A program made the position numbers and the translations under genes. Positions 18,446 to 29,627 of a DNA stretch of 64,000 nt are shown piece after piece. Position 1 is the first letter of the stretch; the number at the start of each line of letters is the position of its first letter. The stretch is from DASQDN01 sp963844855 (GTDB lineage Bacteria > Acidobacteriota > Terriglobia > Bryobacterales > Bryobacteraceae): positions 134,388 through 198,387 of the forward strand of contig CAWJQP010000001.1 in the NCBI GenBank assembly GCA_963844855.1. Direction: 5' to 3'. Below the pieces are notes generated by a model, which worked only from the letters and a program-made list of their open reading frames with translations, was not told the DNA's origin and ran no database searches.

Positions 18446-19321
18446 CTATGCTTCTAGAGGCTCCAGATCGACACCAACCTTTAATGTGTGGTGACGACCG
18501 CCAAGGATCAAGCCCCGAAGCGGACTGACGTCGCCATAGTCGCGGCCCCAGGCGAGTGTGACATGACCGTCCGAGGGTACAAGGTTGTTCGTCGGATCGA
18601 CATCGAGCCAACCTGCGCCCGGACAATAAACAGACACCCAGGCATGCGATGCATCCGCTCCCACTAAGCGAGGCCGCCCGGGCAGTGGATAGGTTCGAAT
18701 GTATCCGCTCACGTATCGCGCAGGTAGATTCAACGCCCGCAAACATGCCACCTGCAAGTGGGCGAAGTCCTGGCAAACTCCACGCTTCTTCCGAAGCACT
18801 TCTTCGGGTGTCGTGCCGACGTGCGTAGCCTTCGAATCGAACTTGAATTCTTTGTAGATTCTTTGCGTCAGATCGAGGAGAGCGTCGGCCAGCATCCGGC
18901 CTTTCGTGAACGATTGCCTTGCGTACGATGCGAACTGCGACGTCGGCCGAATTCGTGGAGATTCGAACACGAACTGATACGCGTCCAGTCCTGCCGTGCT
19001 GGTATCCGTCCGGATATCATCAGCCACCTGTTCCCATGGCGGTGTGATCTCCGGCCATTTTGGAGGATGCAGCACTTGCAGTTCGCTTCGCGACTCCAGC
19101 GTCAGCTTGTGATGAGATTGTTGAACCGTGAAAAGCGTCAGGCGATTGCCGAAGTAGTCAATCCTCTCGGTGAGCGTGGCGGGCTGAGGCGTAATGATCA
19201 GCTCATACGAAGAGGAGTGTTGCCACGGAAGCGCGCGCGGCGTCAGGCACGCGATATGGTTGCCCACCGAGACCGGTGTTCTGTACTTGTGAATCGTTTG
19301 ATGAACGAGCCTGTACTTCAT
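18446..19321 (-). CDS. transglutaminase-like protease family protein
   Basis: A 291-aa bacterial transglutaminase-like protein: an N-terminal beta domain (residues 1-110, opening with MKYRLVHQTIHKY) and a papain-like core. The catalytic Cys lies in RGVCQDFAHLQ (about 180), His in DASHAWVSVYCPG and Asp in GWLDVDPTN. All three triad residues are present, so activity is expected, either as a protease or as an amide-bond-forming enzyme. The start overlaps the stop of the ATP-grasp gene (ATGA), showing co-translation. Confidence 0.88.
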   Translation of the reverse strand: MKYRLVHQTIHKYRTPVSVGNHIACLTPRALPWQHSSSYELIITPQPATLTERIDYFGNRLTLFTVQQSHHKLTLESRSELQVLHPPKWPEITPPWEQVADDIRTDTSTAGLDAYQFVFESPRIRPTSQFASYARQSFTKGRMLADALLDLTQRIYKEFKFDSKATHVGTTPEEVLRKKRGVCQDFAHLQVACLRALNLPARYVSGYIRTYPLPGRPRLVGADASHAWVSVYCPGAGWLDVDPTNNLVPSDGHVTLAWGRDYGDVSPLRGLILGGRHHTLKVGVDLEPLEA

Positions 19322-21735
19322 TCGCCAATTGCTGTCGGAAGCGTACGAGCGTGGCTAAAGTATCGATCGGAGAGTTGATTTGACCAGCGCGGAAGCGTCT
19401 TATCCAAGTCCGTCAGCCAGTTGATCAATCGGATCGCATTCTTGCCTGGTCCGACTCCATCCCCTGTGACCGGCAGTTCAAGCTGGGACAAATCAAGATT
19501 CTCGACAAATGCCGCGGCACGCTTCATTTGCTGAAGATCTTCGTGCGAGTGGCGCGGCAGTTTCTCGTAAACATCGGCGACATGCCGCAACTGGAAGGCC
19601 AACGACCGGGGATTAAAGCTGTCCGTCAACAGAACGTCCAGCACAGCGACCGGTTGGAGCGTGGTGTAATACTTCGTTCGATACGTGATCGAACTATCCG
19701 CGATCTCGAGAACATACTCGAGCAGCGGCAGTTCTTCCTCCGCAATTGGTCTTGTGATCTCGCGCATGTGCCGCACCGAATGCATAGCGCGTTCCAGACG
19801 CCTTCCCAGGTTGAGCAAGAGCCATCCGTGGCCACGCGTAATGTTCTCCCGCTCCATCCCGGAAAGGGCGGATAGCAACTCCAGACAACCCGTGAGTACA
19901 GCGGAGTACTCGATGAACAGCATGTATTCTTCAACCTTGATCGAGCCGGCAAGCTCGCCAAGTAATCGCGTGTAGTCCGCGGAAAGCCGCTCCCGCACAG
20001 AACTGCCGACACGCGTCACTTCGGAAAGGGTCGAAGCAAGACTGCCACTGCGATCGGCGTCGACCATCAGCGAGATGATTTCCTTCTCGAGTTCCATCGG
20101 CGTCGGCCGAGTCTTCTTCGACAGCTTGCTCCCGAAAACATCAACGCTCCGGTGGAGGCGCAGAAGGCAGTTAAACTCCACCTCGTCAGCCTGCCTCACT
20201 CGCGAGATCAGGGTACGAAGCGAGCGCGCATTGTTTTCTGACCGTTCAATGTACCGGCCCATCCAGAAGAGGTTGTCGCCGGCGCGGCTCGGCAGATCGA
20301 CCGAGCCACGCTGGAGCTGAATCGGCTCGTTGCGCGGCCGCAGCATCGTAAAAGTATCCACAGGTTCATCCCAAATGACCCAGGCATCTTTGCTAAGTCC
20401 GCCCCGCTGCATAGATACCACCGGTCCGTTCGAATCCGCCACTCGGACCAGACCGCCCGGCATGACCATCCAGCCGGATGCTCCATTCACGACATAAGTG
20501 CGTAGAACGAGGCTACGCCAATGAAGATTTCCCTGGTCCCACACCGGAGCCATCGAAAGCGCGACCTGCTCCTGCGCCACATATTCGTAAGGTCGTGAGC
20601 GCAATTTATCAGCGAGTAGCTGACGATCCGCCTTCGATAACTCAGCCCCGAAAACCGGCTCCATGTGCCGCGACGGAAACGCCGGTTTAACCACGACCTT
20701 GTCGAAGTTGCGGTTTACCCAATCGAGGGCATAATCCTGCCCGCACCACCACGTCGCCACAGATGGCAACTCCAGCCGCTCGCCGAGCAAATGCCTGCAA
20801 AGCCCAGGAAGAAACGGAAGAATCGCCGCCGTCTCGATGACACCGGTTCCCAGCGCGTTCGCCACTTTGACATTGCCGGCTACAATGGAATCCACCAGCC
20901 CCGCCACACCCAGGTACGAGTCGCCTCTTAGCTCGAGCGGATCGCAGAAGCTATCGTCCACACGGCGAAGAATTACGTCTACGCGCTGCAGCCCATGAAC
21001 CGTCTTGAGGTAAACCTTGCGATCGCGGACCGTGAGGTCGGCGCCTTCCACAAGCGTGAAACCCAGGTAGCGGGCGAGGAAGGAATGCTCGAAGTAAGTC
21101 TCGTTATACTGTCCCGGCGTCAGCAGGACGATCCGCGGGTTGTCGGTCCCGGCCAGCTTAATCAGAGCCTCTCGTTGCGCGCGGAAGAAAGGCGCCAGGC
21201 GTCGAACATTGCAGTCTCGAAACACCTCAGGAAGCGCTTCGGAAACGATCGTACGGTTCTCGAGCGCATAGCCCGCGCCCGAAGGCGATTGAGACCGTTG
21301 CGACAGCACCCACCACTGCCCATCAGGCGAGCGCGCGAGATCGACAGCAAGGATATGGAGGTAGCTCTCCGAAGGCGGTCGCGCTCCGGCAAGAGGACGG
21401 AGAAACCCGGGATTCGCATAGATCAGCTCCGCCGGTAGCCGGCCGGCCTTGATGATCTCCTGCGAACCATACAGATCCTCGAGCAGAAGATTCAACAGTT
21501 GTGCGCGCTGAATCAGTCCCGACTCGATCGTCCTCCACTCTTGAGCCGAGAGAAGAAGCGGCAGCATGTCGATCTGCCACGGCCGGTTTGTGCCCCTCGG
21601 ATCTCCATATATGTTGTACGTAATTCCGTTCTCACGAATTCGGCGCTCCGCCCGAGTCCATCGCCGCGCGAGTTCGTCGGATCCCAATGACTGAAGATTC
21701 TCGAAGAGACCTGCCCAATGGGGACGTGGGTTCAC
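19318..21735 (-). CDS. circularly permuted ATP-grasp / alpha-E fusion protein
   Basis: An 805-aa fusion. Residues 1-475 are the circularly permuted ATP-grasp type 2 domain: ILLTPGQYNETYFEHSFLAR, RVDVILRRVDDSFCDPLELR and KVVVKPAFPSRHMEPVFGAE carry the nucleotide- and metal-binding positions. From about 478 (AGDNLFWMGRYIERSENNAR) begins the all-helical alpha-E domain. In many bacteria these are two adjacent genes; here they are one polypeptide. ATP-grasp enzymes of this group are proposed to ligate amino acids into a peptide, with alpha-E as partner. The long frame is intact. Confidence 0.9.
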   Translation of the reverse strand: MNPRPHWAGLFENLQSLGSDELARRWTRAERRIRENGITYNIYGDPRGTNRPWQIDMLPLLLSAQEWRTIESGLIQRAQLLNLLLEDLYGSQEIIKAGRLPAELIYANPGFLRPLAGARPPSESYLHILAVDLARSPDGQWWVLSQRSQSPSGAGYALENRTIVSEALPEVFRDCNVRRLAPFFRAQREALIKLAGTDNPRIVLLTPGQYNETYFEHSFLARYLGFTLVEGADLTVRDRKVYLKTVHGLQRVDVILRRVDDSFCDPLELRGDSYLGVAGLVDSIVAGNVKVANALGTGVIETAAILPFLPGLCRHLLGERLELPSVATWWCGQDYALDWVNRNFDKVVVKPAFPSRHMEPVFGAELSKADRQLLADKLRSRPYEYVAQEQVALSMAPVWDQGNLHWRSLVLRTYVVNGASGWMVMPGGLVRVADSNGPVVSMQRGGLSKDAWVIWDEPVDTFTMLRPRNEPIQLQRGSVDLPSRAGDNLFWMGRYIERSENNARSLRTLISRVRQADEVEFNCLLRLHRSVDVFGSKLSKKTRPTPMELEKEIISLMVDADRSGSLASTLSEVTRVGSSVRERLSADYTRLLGELAGSIKVEEYMLFIEYSAVLTGCLELLSALSGMERENITRGHGWLLLNLGRRLERAMHSVRHMREITRPIAEEELPLLEYVLEIADSSITYRTKYYTTLQPVAVLDVLLTDSFNPRSLAFQLRHVADVYEKLPRHSHEDLQQMKRAAAFVENLDLSQLELPVTGDGVGPGKNAIRLINWLTDLDKTLPRWSNQLSDRYFSHARTLPTAIGE

Positions 21736-21769
21736 TCCGTCATCGGACGTTTCGTCGTAGACAGTTCGA

Positions 21770-24700
21770 TCAGCTAAGAGGGATCTGACGAAGGTCCGTC
21801 GTCATGAACGCTTCGGGAGGCGACCCGGCTATCGGCAATTCAACGCGAGCCACTGCCGCCGGGGCAGGCCAGCGAAGGTCAAGGGTCAGAGGAGAGTTGG
21901 GATTGCGTTCTTCGTCAGGAACCATCATGGAACCGGGCTTTTCACCGAAACTCTGGAAGCGCTCCCGTCTCCGACTTTCCGCTTCCACAGCGTTGCCGGG
22001 TCGCGCGGCATAGAATTGGCCTCCGACATGGTAAGTACAGCCGGCGACGGAGTGTTCTTGGGCAAGATTAACGATATCGAAAACAAGAGGCGTATGTGAT
22101 TGGAATTGTCGGGTGAAGGCACGAAGCGGGCTGCCACGCGCGGTAGCGGACGCCGGCCACAAACTCGCCTGGGATGCCGGTCGGGTGGAGAGGGACTCTC
22201 CTTCCGTTGCAGGTCACCACATAACAGGAATCGGACGTCAGGCCTGACACCTTTACCTGCAACCGGTCGAGCGACGAATCGACATTGCGCACAGTCCCAC
22301 CCGAAGTGCCCTCCTCGCCGAGAACATGCCAGGGCTCCAGCGCCTGTCTGAGTTCCAGCTTCATCCCGGCGCCGCTGACACTTCCAATCTTCGGAAATCG
22401 GAAATCAAATTGAGCAGCGAACCAATCGGGGGAGAAGGAGTACCCGCCCCGGTTCAGCGCAGACAAAACGTCTTTGAAATCTTCCCAAACGAAATGTGGC
22501 AACAGAAATCGGTCATGGAGCGATGTGCCCCAACGAATCAGCCTGCCCTCGTATGGTGTCTTCCAGAACATCGCGACCAGCGCCCGCACCAGCAGCAGTT
22601 CGGTCAGGCACATTCGTAAATTTGGCGCCATCTCGAAAGCTCGGAGTTCCAGCAAACCAAGACGTGAGCCGGATCCCTGCGGTGGGTAAAGTTTGTCGAT
22701 GCAGAACTCCGCCCGGTGAGTATTGCCCGTCATGTCGACCAGGAGATTTCGAAACAGGCGGTCCACGAGCCATGGCGGACAATCGCCATCGGGAAGCTGC
22801 GTAAATGCGATCTCCAACTCATAAAGCGAGTCCATACGCGCCTCGTCAATGCGCGGATGCTGGCTGGTGGGTCCGACGAATCGGCCGGAGAACAAGTAAG
22901 ACAACGACGGATGGTGCTGCCAGAAACACAGCATGCTCCGCAGCAGGTCCGGTCGCCGGAGCAAAGGACTGTCGTCCGCCGTCGGACCACCAAGCACGAT
23001 GTGATTGCCGCCACCGGTAGCGGTGTGGGCGCCGTCATACGCAAACTTTTCCGCCGTTAATCGATTCTTCTGTGCTTCGTCAAAAACGATCGTGTTGATG
23101 CGCTGCAGTTCCTGCCAGTCTTTTGCAGGCGGGAGATTCACCTCGACCACACCCGGATCGGGAGTGATGCTGAACGAATTTAGTCGCGGATCCGAGGGCG
23201 GTGTATAGCCTTCGATCCACACCGGCATCTTCAGGTGAGCGCAAGTGTCTTCAATCCCCGCAACCAACTCGAGGTAATCAACGAGCTTGGTCAGGTAAGG
23301 AAGGAAGACATGGAGACGTCCCCCTCGTGCTTCAACGCACAAAGCAGGCCGCGTGACGGGCTTTCCCGTCGTGTCTTCGGCAGGCGATCCGGCCTGCGGG
23401 TCGGACTCAGGTTCAACATCGAAAAGATGGGAAGCTCGTGACGGACGCTCAGGCAGCTTTTCCCTGTCTGCGAACGGATCGACATCGTATTCGTACGCAA
23501 TCTCGTCTAGCGCCACCCATGGAAGCGACTCGAGAGGCAGTCGAAAACCGAGCGGTGAATCTCCCTGAATCAACAACAGCCGTTCTGGGCGCAGGAACCA
23601 CAGTTCGCTCGACCAGTAACGCTGCTTATTGTGCTCCCGGCGCCGGATCGGCAGAACATAACCTACGGGTTCGGACAATCCGCGCTCAAAAACCCGAGCC
23701 AATTCCTCGCGCTCGCGCGCATTCAGCAGCTTCGAATCGGACACGTCAACGTTCACGGGAAGCCGCCGTTCTCGCCACACGTAATAGAACGTGTCTTCGA
23801 ATGCAGGAATGACGTTAGCGGAGCTGACCTGCAGCCGCCGCGTCAGCGCGTTGATGAAATTACGAGCATCGTCGGTTGTGTAGCCCGACTTCGCATCTTC
23901 CTCCGCGATCAAATCTGCGTTCTCCCACACGGGCACGCCGTCCGCGCGCCAGAAACAATTGAGCGCCCATCGGGGTAGAGGCTCTCCCGGATACCACTTT
24001 CCTTGTCCGAAATGAAGGAGAGCGCCTGGCGCGATCTGTTCGCGAATCCTCCGGATCAGCAACGCAGCCCTGTTCCTTTTCAGCGGTCCCATGGCGTCGC
24101 CATTCCATTGCGGGCTGTCCGGCTCATCCAGTCCGACGAAAGTAGGTTCACCTCCCATCGTGAGCCGCACATCCATATCCGACAGATCCCGATCAATTTG
24201 CGTCGCGAGCCGCTCGACTTTGGCCCATCCCTCATCGGAGATCGGCGCGGAAGTCGTAACAGCGTCGCCAACGGGACGGACCGTAAGCAGGTGCGAGAAC
24301 TCGACCTTCGCCGGACCCACAGTCCCGGTGATTGGAGCCGCATTTGACGCATCCGGCGTAGAAGCCAAAGGAATATGGCCCTCGCCTGCAAGCAGACCAG
24401 AGGTTGGATCCAGTCCGATCCAACCTGCTCCCGGGATGAAAACTTCGGCCCACGCATGCAGGTCCGCGCTATATTGCCCCTCGCTGTTCGACTGAATGAG
24501 ATAGCCGGAGACAAACCTCGCGGCAAGCCCCAGACGTCGCAGTATCTGCACGAGTAGCCACGAGCTATCGCGGCAGGAACCACTGCGGAGCTTTAACGTT
24601 TCCTCGCAGGTCTGAATCCCATGCTCAGGACGCGTAACGTACGCGACGGTGTCTCTCACATGACGGTTGAGGTCAACGAGGAAGCTAACGGTCGAGATCT

Positions 24701-25112
24701 TCTCCCGAGATATTCCTCCTACGAAGCTGTCCAGCAAGGGTCCGGCGGGAGGCTGTTCCAGAAACAGATCCAGATCTCTCGCCAGGTCCGGTCCGTACTG
24801 AAATGGAAATTCCTCCGCTCCGGGTTCTATGAAAAAGTTGAATGGATTAATTGGCGAGAGTTCAACCAACAGGTCCACATCGATCGTCAGCGCATCCGTG
24901 TTCCCGGTTACCAGCACTCGCGCCAGGTGATTGCCATGCGGGTCTTGTTGCCAGTGGATGACATGCTCAATGGGCGAAACCTTCAATGAGTAGCTGAGCA
25001 CCGGCGTGCGCGTATGCGAAGCCGGGCGCAGCCGTATGACCTGCGGACCGAGCGCGACCGGTCGATCATACTTATATTCCGTGCGGTGCGTGACTGCAAC
25101 CTGAATAGCCAT
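21770..25112 (-). CDS. transglutaminase-like protein with DUF2126 C-terminal region, one frameshift
   Basis: A large protein, about 1113 aa when joined. It starts with the transglutaminase N-terminal domain (VAVTHRTEYKYDRPVALGPQ) and core, with Cys in RSGSCRDSSW (about 180), His in DLHAWAEVFIPGAGW and Asp in LDPTSG. From about residue 290 the DUF2126 region follows, with LTMGGEPTFVG, HFGQGKWYPGEPLPRWALNC and THRAEFCIDKLYPP. The last 110 residues are in a +1 frame: near 22100 one extra base separates ALHPTIP-type text from HTPLVFDIVNLAQEHS, the family's usual ending. First gene of the cluster and probably its scaffold; activity is inferred. Confidence 0.87.
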
Positions 25113-25240
25113 TAATCTAGCGCGCCTCCGTTCTGTATTGATGTCGGAGCGCTAACAAACGAGGTAAGGACGCTACCGTAGAGCTAAATCAGTAGTCTAC
25201 CTCTGCCTCTCAACACATGCGAATTGCAGCCTCTGCTGAG

Positions 25241-25268
25241 TAGGGTGGGGCTTCCAACCCGCCTCCGG
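25241..25268. repeat. REP-like hairpin next to transposase remnant
   Basis: A GC-rich imperfect palindrome of the form GGGTGGGGCTTCCAACCC followed by GCCTCCGG, just downstream of the RAYT remnant. REP sequences typically flank RAYT genes. A related hairpin pair ending in the same CCGCCTCCGG occurs at 63062-63106, so two relatives exist in this window. The 175-base gap it lies in (25113-25287) holds nothing else I recognise. Confidence 0.5.
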
Positions 25269-25287
25269 ATCGTTCGGCCAACGGCCG

Positions 25288-25911
25288 TCACTGCCTGTTA
25301 GCACTCGACCACGGCCAATCCTCCGCCCGGCAAACTACGCCCGCCTGCCAGAATCGCTGCCCTTGCCGGTTAAGCAGAATGTTGGCCTGTCGCGCAGTGT
25401 TTGTCTTGAGTGACCGCGTGATTCGGGCGGAAGTCGAGTTCGGAAACAGGAGGACGTTGACATGATTTGCCATCACGACCCAAGCCCTCAAAACGTAAAG
25501 CTGGAGCTCGGTTTCCCCGTATCGAAGCGAGGAGACGATCACATCCGCAATCGTAGCGGCAGGTGTGAACGCAGGATGCGGTTCTCCGCTGCCAGATACT
25601 GATTCTGCAGCAGCAACTCGTGATTTACCAGCCCCGTTACGTATGCCAGCAGACGTGCGCACGTTTTCACCTTCACCATTCGGACTGTCCATCATGGCAG
25701 ATCCAAGCGATCGGCCAAGTTTCTTGACCATACGAGGACTTCCGCCGGACAACGTGACAATGCCTGGCGGAAGCCAAGCGGCAGCGTAAACACCGCGGGC
25801 GACCGAAGTGAATGATCGAAGTCCAACGAGCGGTTGCGCTACAGGAAGGGTTCGAGCCTCCGGCAGATTGCGGCGGCGCATCAAGATCCAAGCCGCCTTT
25901 AGCGTCCCCAT
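25288..25911 (-). pseudogene. REP-associated tyrosine transposase (RAYT) remnant
   Basis: A 207-aa frame preserving parts of a Y1/IS200-like RAYT. Recognisable blocks are TIADVIVSSLRYGETELQLY, RAWVVMANHVNVLL, TRSLKTNTARQANILLNRQG with RFWQ, and the ending AEDWPWSSA. Two faults indicate inactivity. The HUH motif reads NHVNV, where active enzymes have NHVHV. The segment with the catalytic tyrosine between FWQ and the PEDWPWSS-type end is missing, so the two join directly. The N-terminal 100 residues do not resemble the family and may be read-through. It lies between two chromosomal operons. Confidence 0.7.
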
Positions 25912-26016
25912 GGCGACTGTATTGACGCATGCAAAGGTCGTGCAGTTCTAGAGATTTCTTTCTATGAAGGAACTTGGTCCTCCTGGCGTGAGCACCTGAT
26001 CGTACCAGGCGCCAAG

Positions 26017-28381
26017 TTACGTATACCGCTGCCGGTAGCCGTCCCAGGTGGTCCGCATCTCGGCCATAAAACGCTCAAATTCGGCCGACCGGCGGATCTT
26101 ATGCAGGTGTGGATCGCGCGAGAACAGAAGATAGTTCGGCATGCCGGTCGCAGCGCACGTTCGGAGCCACTGCACGGCCTCGGAAACCTTTCCCTGAATC
26201 GCAAAGACGCACGCGAGCATTTCGGCCGCGTGGTGATACCCGCGATCACGTGTCCCCTTCTGTATTTCGGGGATGAGGCGGCCGACGGCTTCGGCCTGAC
26301 CGCTAAGCGCCAACAGCAGCGCTTTGTGACCGAGGCTGCGAGGAGCCGTCGGGGTATTCTCGACTTCCTGCTCGATTACGGGCCTCGCCTCCTCCAGGCG
26401 AACAAGGGCGAGCAATGCCTCGGGTGGACCAGGACGGTTAAAGTACCGCATGTTTGCTTTAAAAGCGTCATCATACCGGCCCAGGCATACGAGGTGATCG
26501 GCATACCTCACGCGATTCGTCGTACTTAGAGGATCGATCTCGAGCGCACGCTCCATATGCCGGAGCGCGGGCGCTTCCAGGCCCAGGTGGCCGAAGATGG
26601 TTCGAGCTCCACGTGCCCGATGTTGGGATTAAGCGCGATCGCCGTCGTCAGCTCTTGGATGGCTTCGGTGATTCGCCAACCACCATGCACGCTCCAAAGG
26701 AGCTCGTGCCGCACCAGATGCGTGTCCGGCAGCGTAGGGTTGATTTGGCCCGCCCGCTTCGCTGCCGCCTCTGCTTTAGCGATCCACTTTTCCGCGTTGT
26801 GAATGTCGACGAATAGCGCATGCCAGGCAAAGCAATACGCCAGCAGCGCGTATGCTCGGGCGTACTCTGGTAGAAGCTCAATCGCGCGCTCGAACAAAGG
26901 GATTGCGTCTCCCGAGCTCCTGAAGTTGCAGCGTCAAAGTCCTGCAAGCCGGCTTGAAAGGCCTGAAATGCCTCAATACTCGACGTGTCACGAGCCGAGA
27001 GCGCGTTTCTCGCCGCCTGACTCAGGTGCGCCTGCAGCTTCGCAGCGAGCTGACGCGAGATCTCGTCCTGTATCGCGAACACGTCCCCAATCTCGGTTTC
27101 GAATGTATCGCTCCAGAGGGATGCGCCCGTGTCGACGCGCAGGAGATTGACTGTGACACGAAGCTTGCCGCCTGAGCGTTGTAGCGTACCTTCCAGCACA
27201 GCATCAACCCGCAACTCCCTGGCTACGGCCAAGGTGTCGGCATCCTGCGCAGCATATTTGCGAACGCTGCTGGTGGGACGCACGGTAAGACCGCTGAATC
27301 GGCTTACCTTCGAGATGACGGTGTCGGCGATGCCAAGCTCCAAGAGCTTGTCATCCGATGAATCCGTGGTCAGCCTTTTCAGAGGAAGCACGGCAAGCGC
27401 CCTCACGGTCCCTGACGCCGCGCGCGATCAAAGAAACCCGAATAACGGCCGCCGACTACGGCCGCCGTACCGGCTATGGCTATAGCACTGGTCGTCCATA
27501 CGGCGCGGCGGGTCCTGCCAGGGTGCGAAGCAGCCCGCGCGGTTCGCTCTCCGATGACTCGCTCTCGCTTTTGAGGTGCTTCAGCGCCGCAATCAGCTCC
27601 TCGACCGATTGATAACGCTCCTCGCGGTTCTTCGCCAGCGCTTCTCCGATGATACGGTCGATCGCCAGCGGCAACGATCTTATGATCGAACTCGGAGCCG
27701 GCGGCTGTTCATGGAGAATCGCCGAGAGCGTATCAATGGTGGTGGCGCCGTGGGGAAAGCTTTCTTCCCGGTGAGCACTTCGTACAACACCGCGCCGAAC
27801 GAGAAAATATCGGAGCGTCGATCTACCTCTAATCCTTGCGCCTGCTCGGGTGACATGTATGCCACCGTGCCCAACACCATTCCCGCTGCGGTCTGGGCGG
27901 ATTTCATGGAATCGATGTCTCTACCCACTTGCGGTTCGACTTGCTTCGCCAAGCCAAAATCAAGGACCTTGACACCCTCTTCGGCGACCATGATGTTGGC
28001 GGGTTTCAGATCGCGATGGACGATTCCTTTGCGATGCGCCTCGGCGAGTGCGGCCACCACCTGAATTCCATACTCCAGAGCATTCTTGAGCGGTAGGGGG
28101 CCGCTCAACGGCTGGCCATCAATAAACTCCATGACAAGGTAGTCGGGACCAATATCATAGAGCGTGCAGATATGCGGGTGGTTGAGAGCGCCAATCGCCT
28201 TCGCTTCACGCATGAAGCGCTCTGTGAAGCGTTGATGAGAGAATTTCACGGCGACAACACGATCGAGGCGCGTATCGCGCGCCTTCCAGACGTATCCCAT
28301 ACCGCCGTGTCCTAATGGCTCCAGCAGCTCATAAGGACCGAATCGCCGGCCGGGCTCGTAGGTTTCCGTTGTTGTTACCAC
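26017..28381 (-). CDS. Ser/Thr protein kinase with TolB-N-like and TPR regions, several frameshifts
   Basis: A composite protein of about 788 aa spread over at least four frames. The kinase (28381-27500) has the glycine loop GHGGMGYVW, Lys46 in VAVKF, the catalytic loop HRDLKPANIM, DFGLAKQ and MSPEQAQG. After a membrane-like linker, the second part (27406-26930) opens with RALAVLPLKRLTTDSSDDKL and has FETEIGDVFAIQDEISRQLA, the region that precedes TPRs in many signalling cyclases and kinases. TPR repeats follow to 26017 (PEYARAYALLAYCFAWHALF, and ALEIDPLSTTNRVRYADHLV). The breaks are single-base and may be consensus errors; if real, the gene is dead. The substrate is unknown. Confidence 0.72.
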
Positions 28382-28481
28382 GACATCTGAGTCCAGATTC
28401 TCTCACACGCCGCCCCGCCGCCAAACAGGGGTCTTTTAGCCACAAGGGTCGGGCGTCGGCGTAATCAAGCCGCCTATCGAC

Positions 28482-29627
28482 TTGTGCAAAGCGTCTTCCC
28501 GGTGTATCGATTTTGTCCAGCATCTCAATGCTCTCTACGCTTGTGCGCTCAAGTACGACGACGAAAACGCAAGCGACACACTCACTACATCGGAACCAGA
28601 ACGCCTCATAGAAATGAGCCCTTCGGCTCACAGCCTCTGCGCTGGGGCCGGTGCTCCCTGTCCTCCACAACTGCGCTCCGAATGGTTAGCATGGCTCGAC
28701 GGCAGCGAAGTCCACACTGCGGTGGAAATGTTCGGGCTTCAGCGAGCATCGTGTCCGCTTACTTTTGAACCCTCCGCGATTGTTGCCGCGATTGTCACTG
28801 ACGCTCTTGAAGTGCTAGTCGCAAACGAGGATCGAAAGAATATCGCTTTAGTGCGTTTCGCTTCGCCCGAACCACTGCCGGTTGCCACCGATCTTTCCCC
28901 ATCAGATGTGGAGTCCCCCGGCGGCCAAGACGAAGACGAAGACATGGATCAGGATCAAGAGGAGGACGACGACTCTCCTCTGTTCCCCGTAAATATCCCT
29001 CCACCGCAAGTGAAATGGACTTTGCAATTGGATCAGCCCGCTGTCGGCATCGCCTTCGCCGCTGGGACCGGCAAACAGCAGGAACTACGCGCTCTGTGTC
29101 TTGTCACCCAACAGAGCGACGGAGTAGAAGTTCGCTACGCCGCAGTCGATAACGATCAGCCTCCGAGAAGTTTCACATCGATTCTGATCGCCGGTGGCTC
29201 CGCACTTCAGAACTGCGAGCCCGTCATGAAGTTCGATTCCTCAGGCAATGCGCATATCGCTCTTCTGCTGAATTCGACGGCGCCCGAAGGGCACGCTACA
29301 ACTCTCGTTGCCCGAACGTCCTTCGACCGGAACGGACGCCCGAGGCTCGACAGCGGAACCATCTATCACGAGAATGCCGAAACTCCGGGTGAGCCGCACG
29401 GCGGGGCGATCTCTCTATATGTCGACGATAATGGCGGGCCTTGGTATATCGACTGGTGCGTACTTCTCGATGACAATAGTTGCCTGGCCAGCAGCCGCAT
29501 CGCAACTGCCAGCCTGAAAAAGGGGCCGGCTACAATCTGCCGGCCCCCTCAACTGCTGAGCTTTCACAACAGGTTCTACCTGACTTCATTCCGCAACGGC
29601 AAGCCCGCGTTCATTGATTGCGTGTAG
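28482..29627 (+). CDS. hypothetical protein with acidic linker
   Basis: A 381-aa frame of unknown function, diverging from the kinase gene. A start 45 codons in (MSPSAHSLCAG, about 28617) is equally plausible. A low-complexity acidic linker around residues 148-168 (DEDEDMDQDQEEDDD) precedes FPVNIPPPQVKWTLQLDQPA. The C-terminal 200 residues alternate short strands and turns (AVGIAFAAGTG, NAHIALLLNST, HGGAISLYVDDNGGPW), suggesting a beta-propeller or sandwich. No signal peptide is seen. Its 3' end carries a terminator for the opposite strand (29522-29547), so the end of the frame may not be under strong coding constraint. I do not recognise the family. Confidence 0.5.
   Translation: MCKASSRCIDFVQHLNALYACALKYDDENASDTLTTSEPERLIEMSPSAHSLCAGAGAPCPPQLRSEWLAWLDGSEVHTAVEMFGLQRASCPLTFEPSAIVAAIVTDALEVLVANEDRKNIALVRFASPEPLPVATDLSPSDVESPGGQDEDEDMDQDQEEDDDSPLFPVNIPPPQVKWTLQLDQPAVGIAFAAGTGKQQELRALCLVTQQSDGVEVRYAAVDNDQPPRSFTSILIAGGSALQNCEPVMKFDSSGNAHIALLLNSTAPEGHATTLVARTSFDRNGRPRLDSGTIYHENAETPGEPHGGAISLYVDDNGGPWYIDWCVLLDDNSCLASSRIATASLKKGPATICRPPQLLSFHNRFYLTSFRNGKPAFIDCV
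29522..29547 (-). terminator. intrinsic terminator for the mannonate dehydratase operon
   Basis: A perfect 9-bp stem, GGGGCCGGC with GCCGGCCCC, around an 8-base loop. On the minus strand the stem is followed by TTTTT, a textbook Rho-independent terminator. It lies about 100 bases past the stop of the minus-strand gene ending at 29650, inside the convergent plus-strand frame. Confidence 0.7.
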
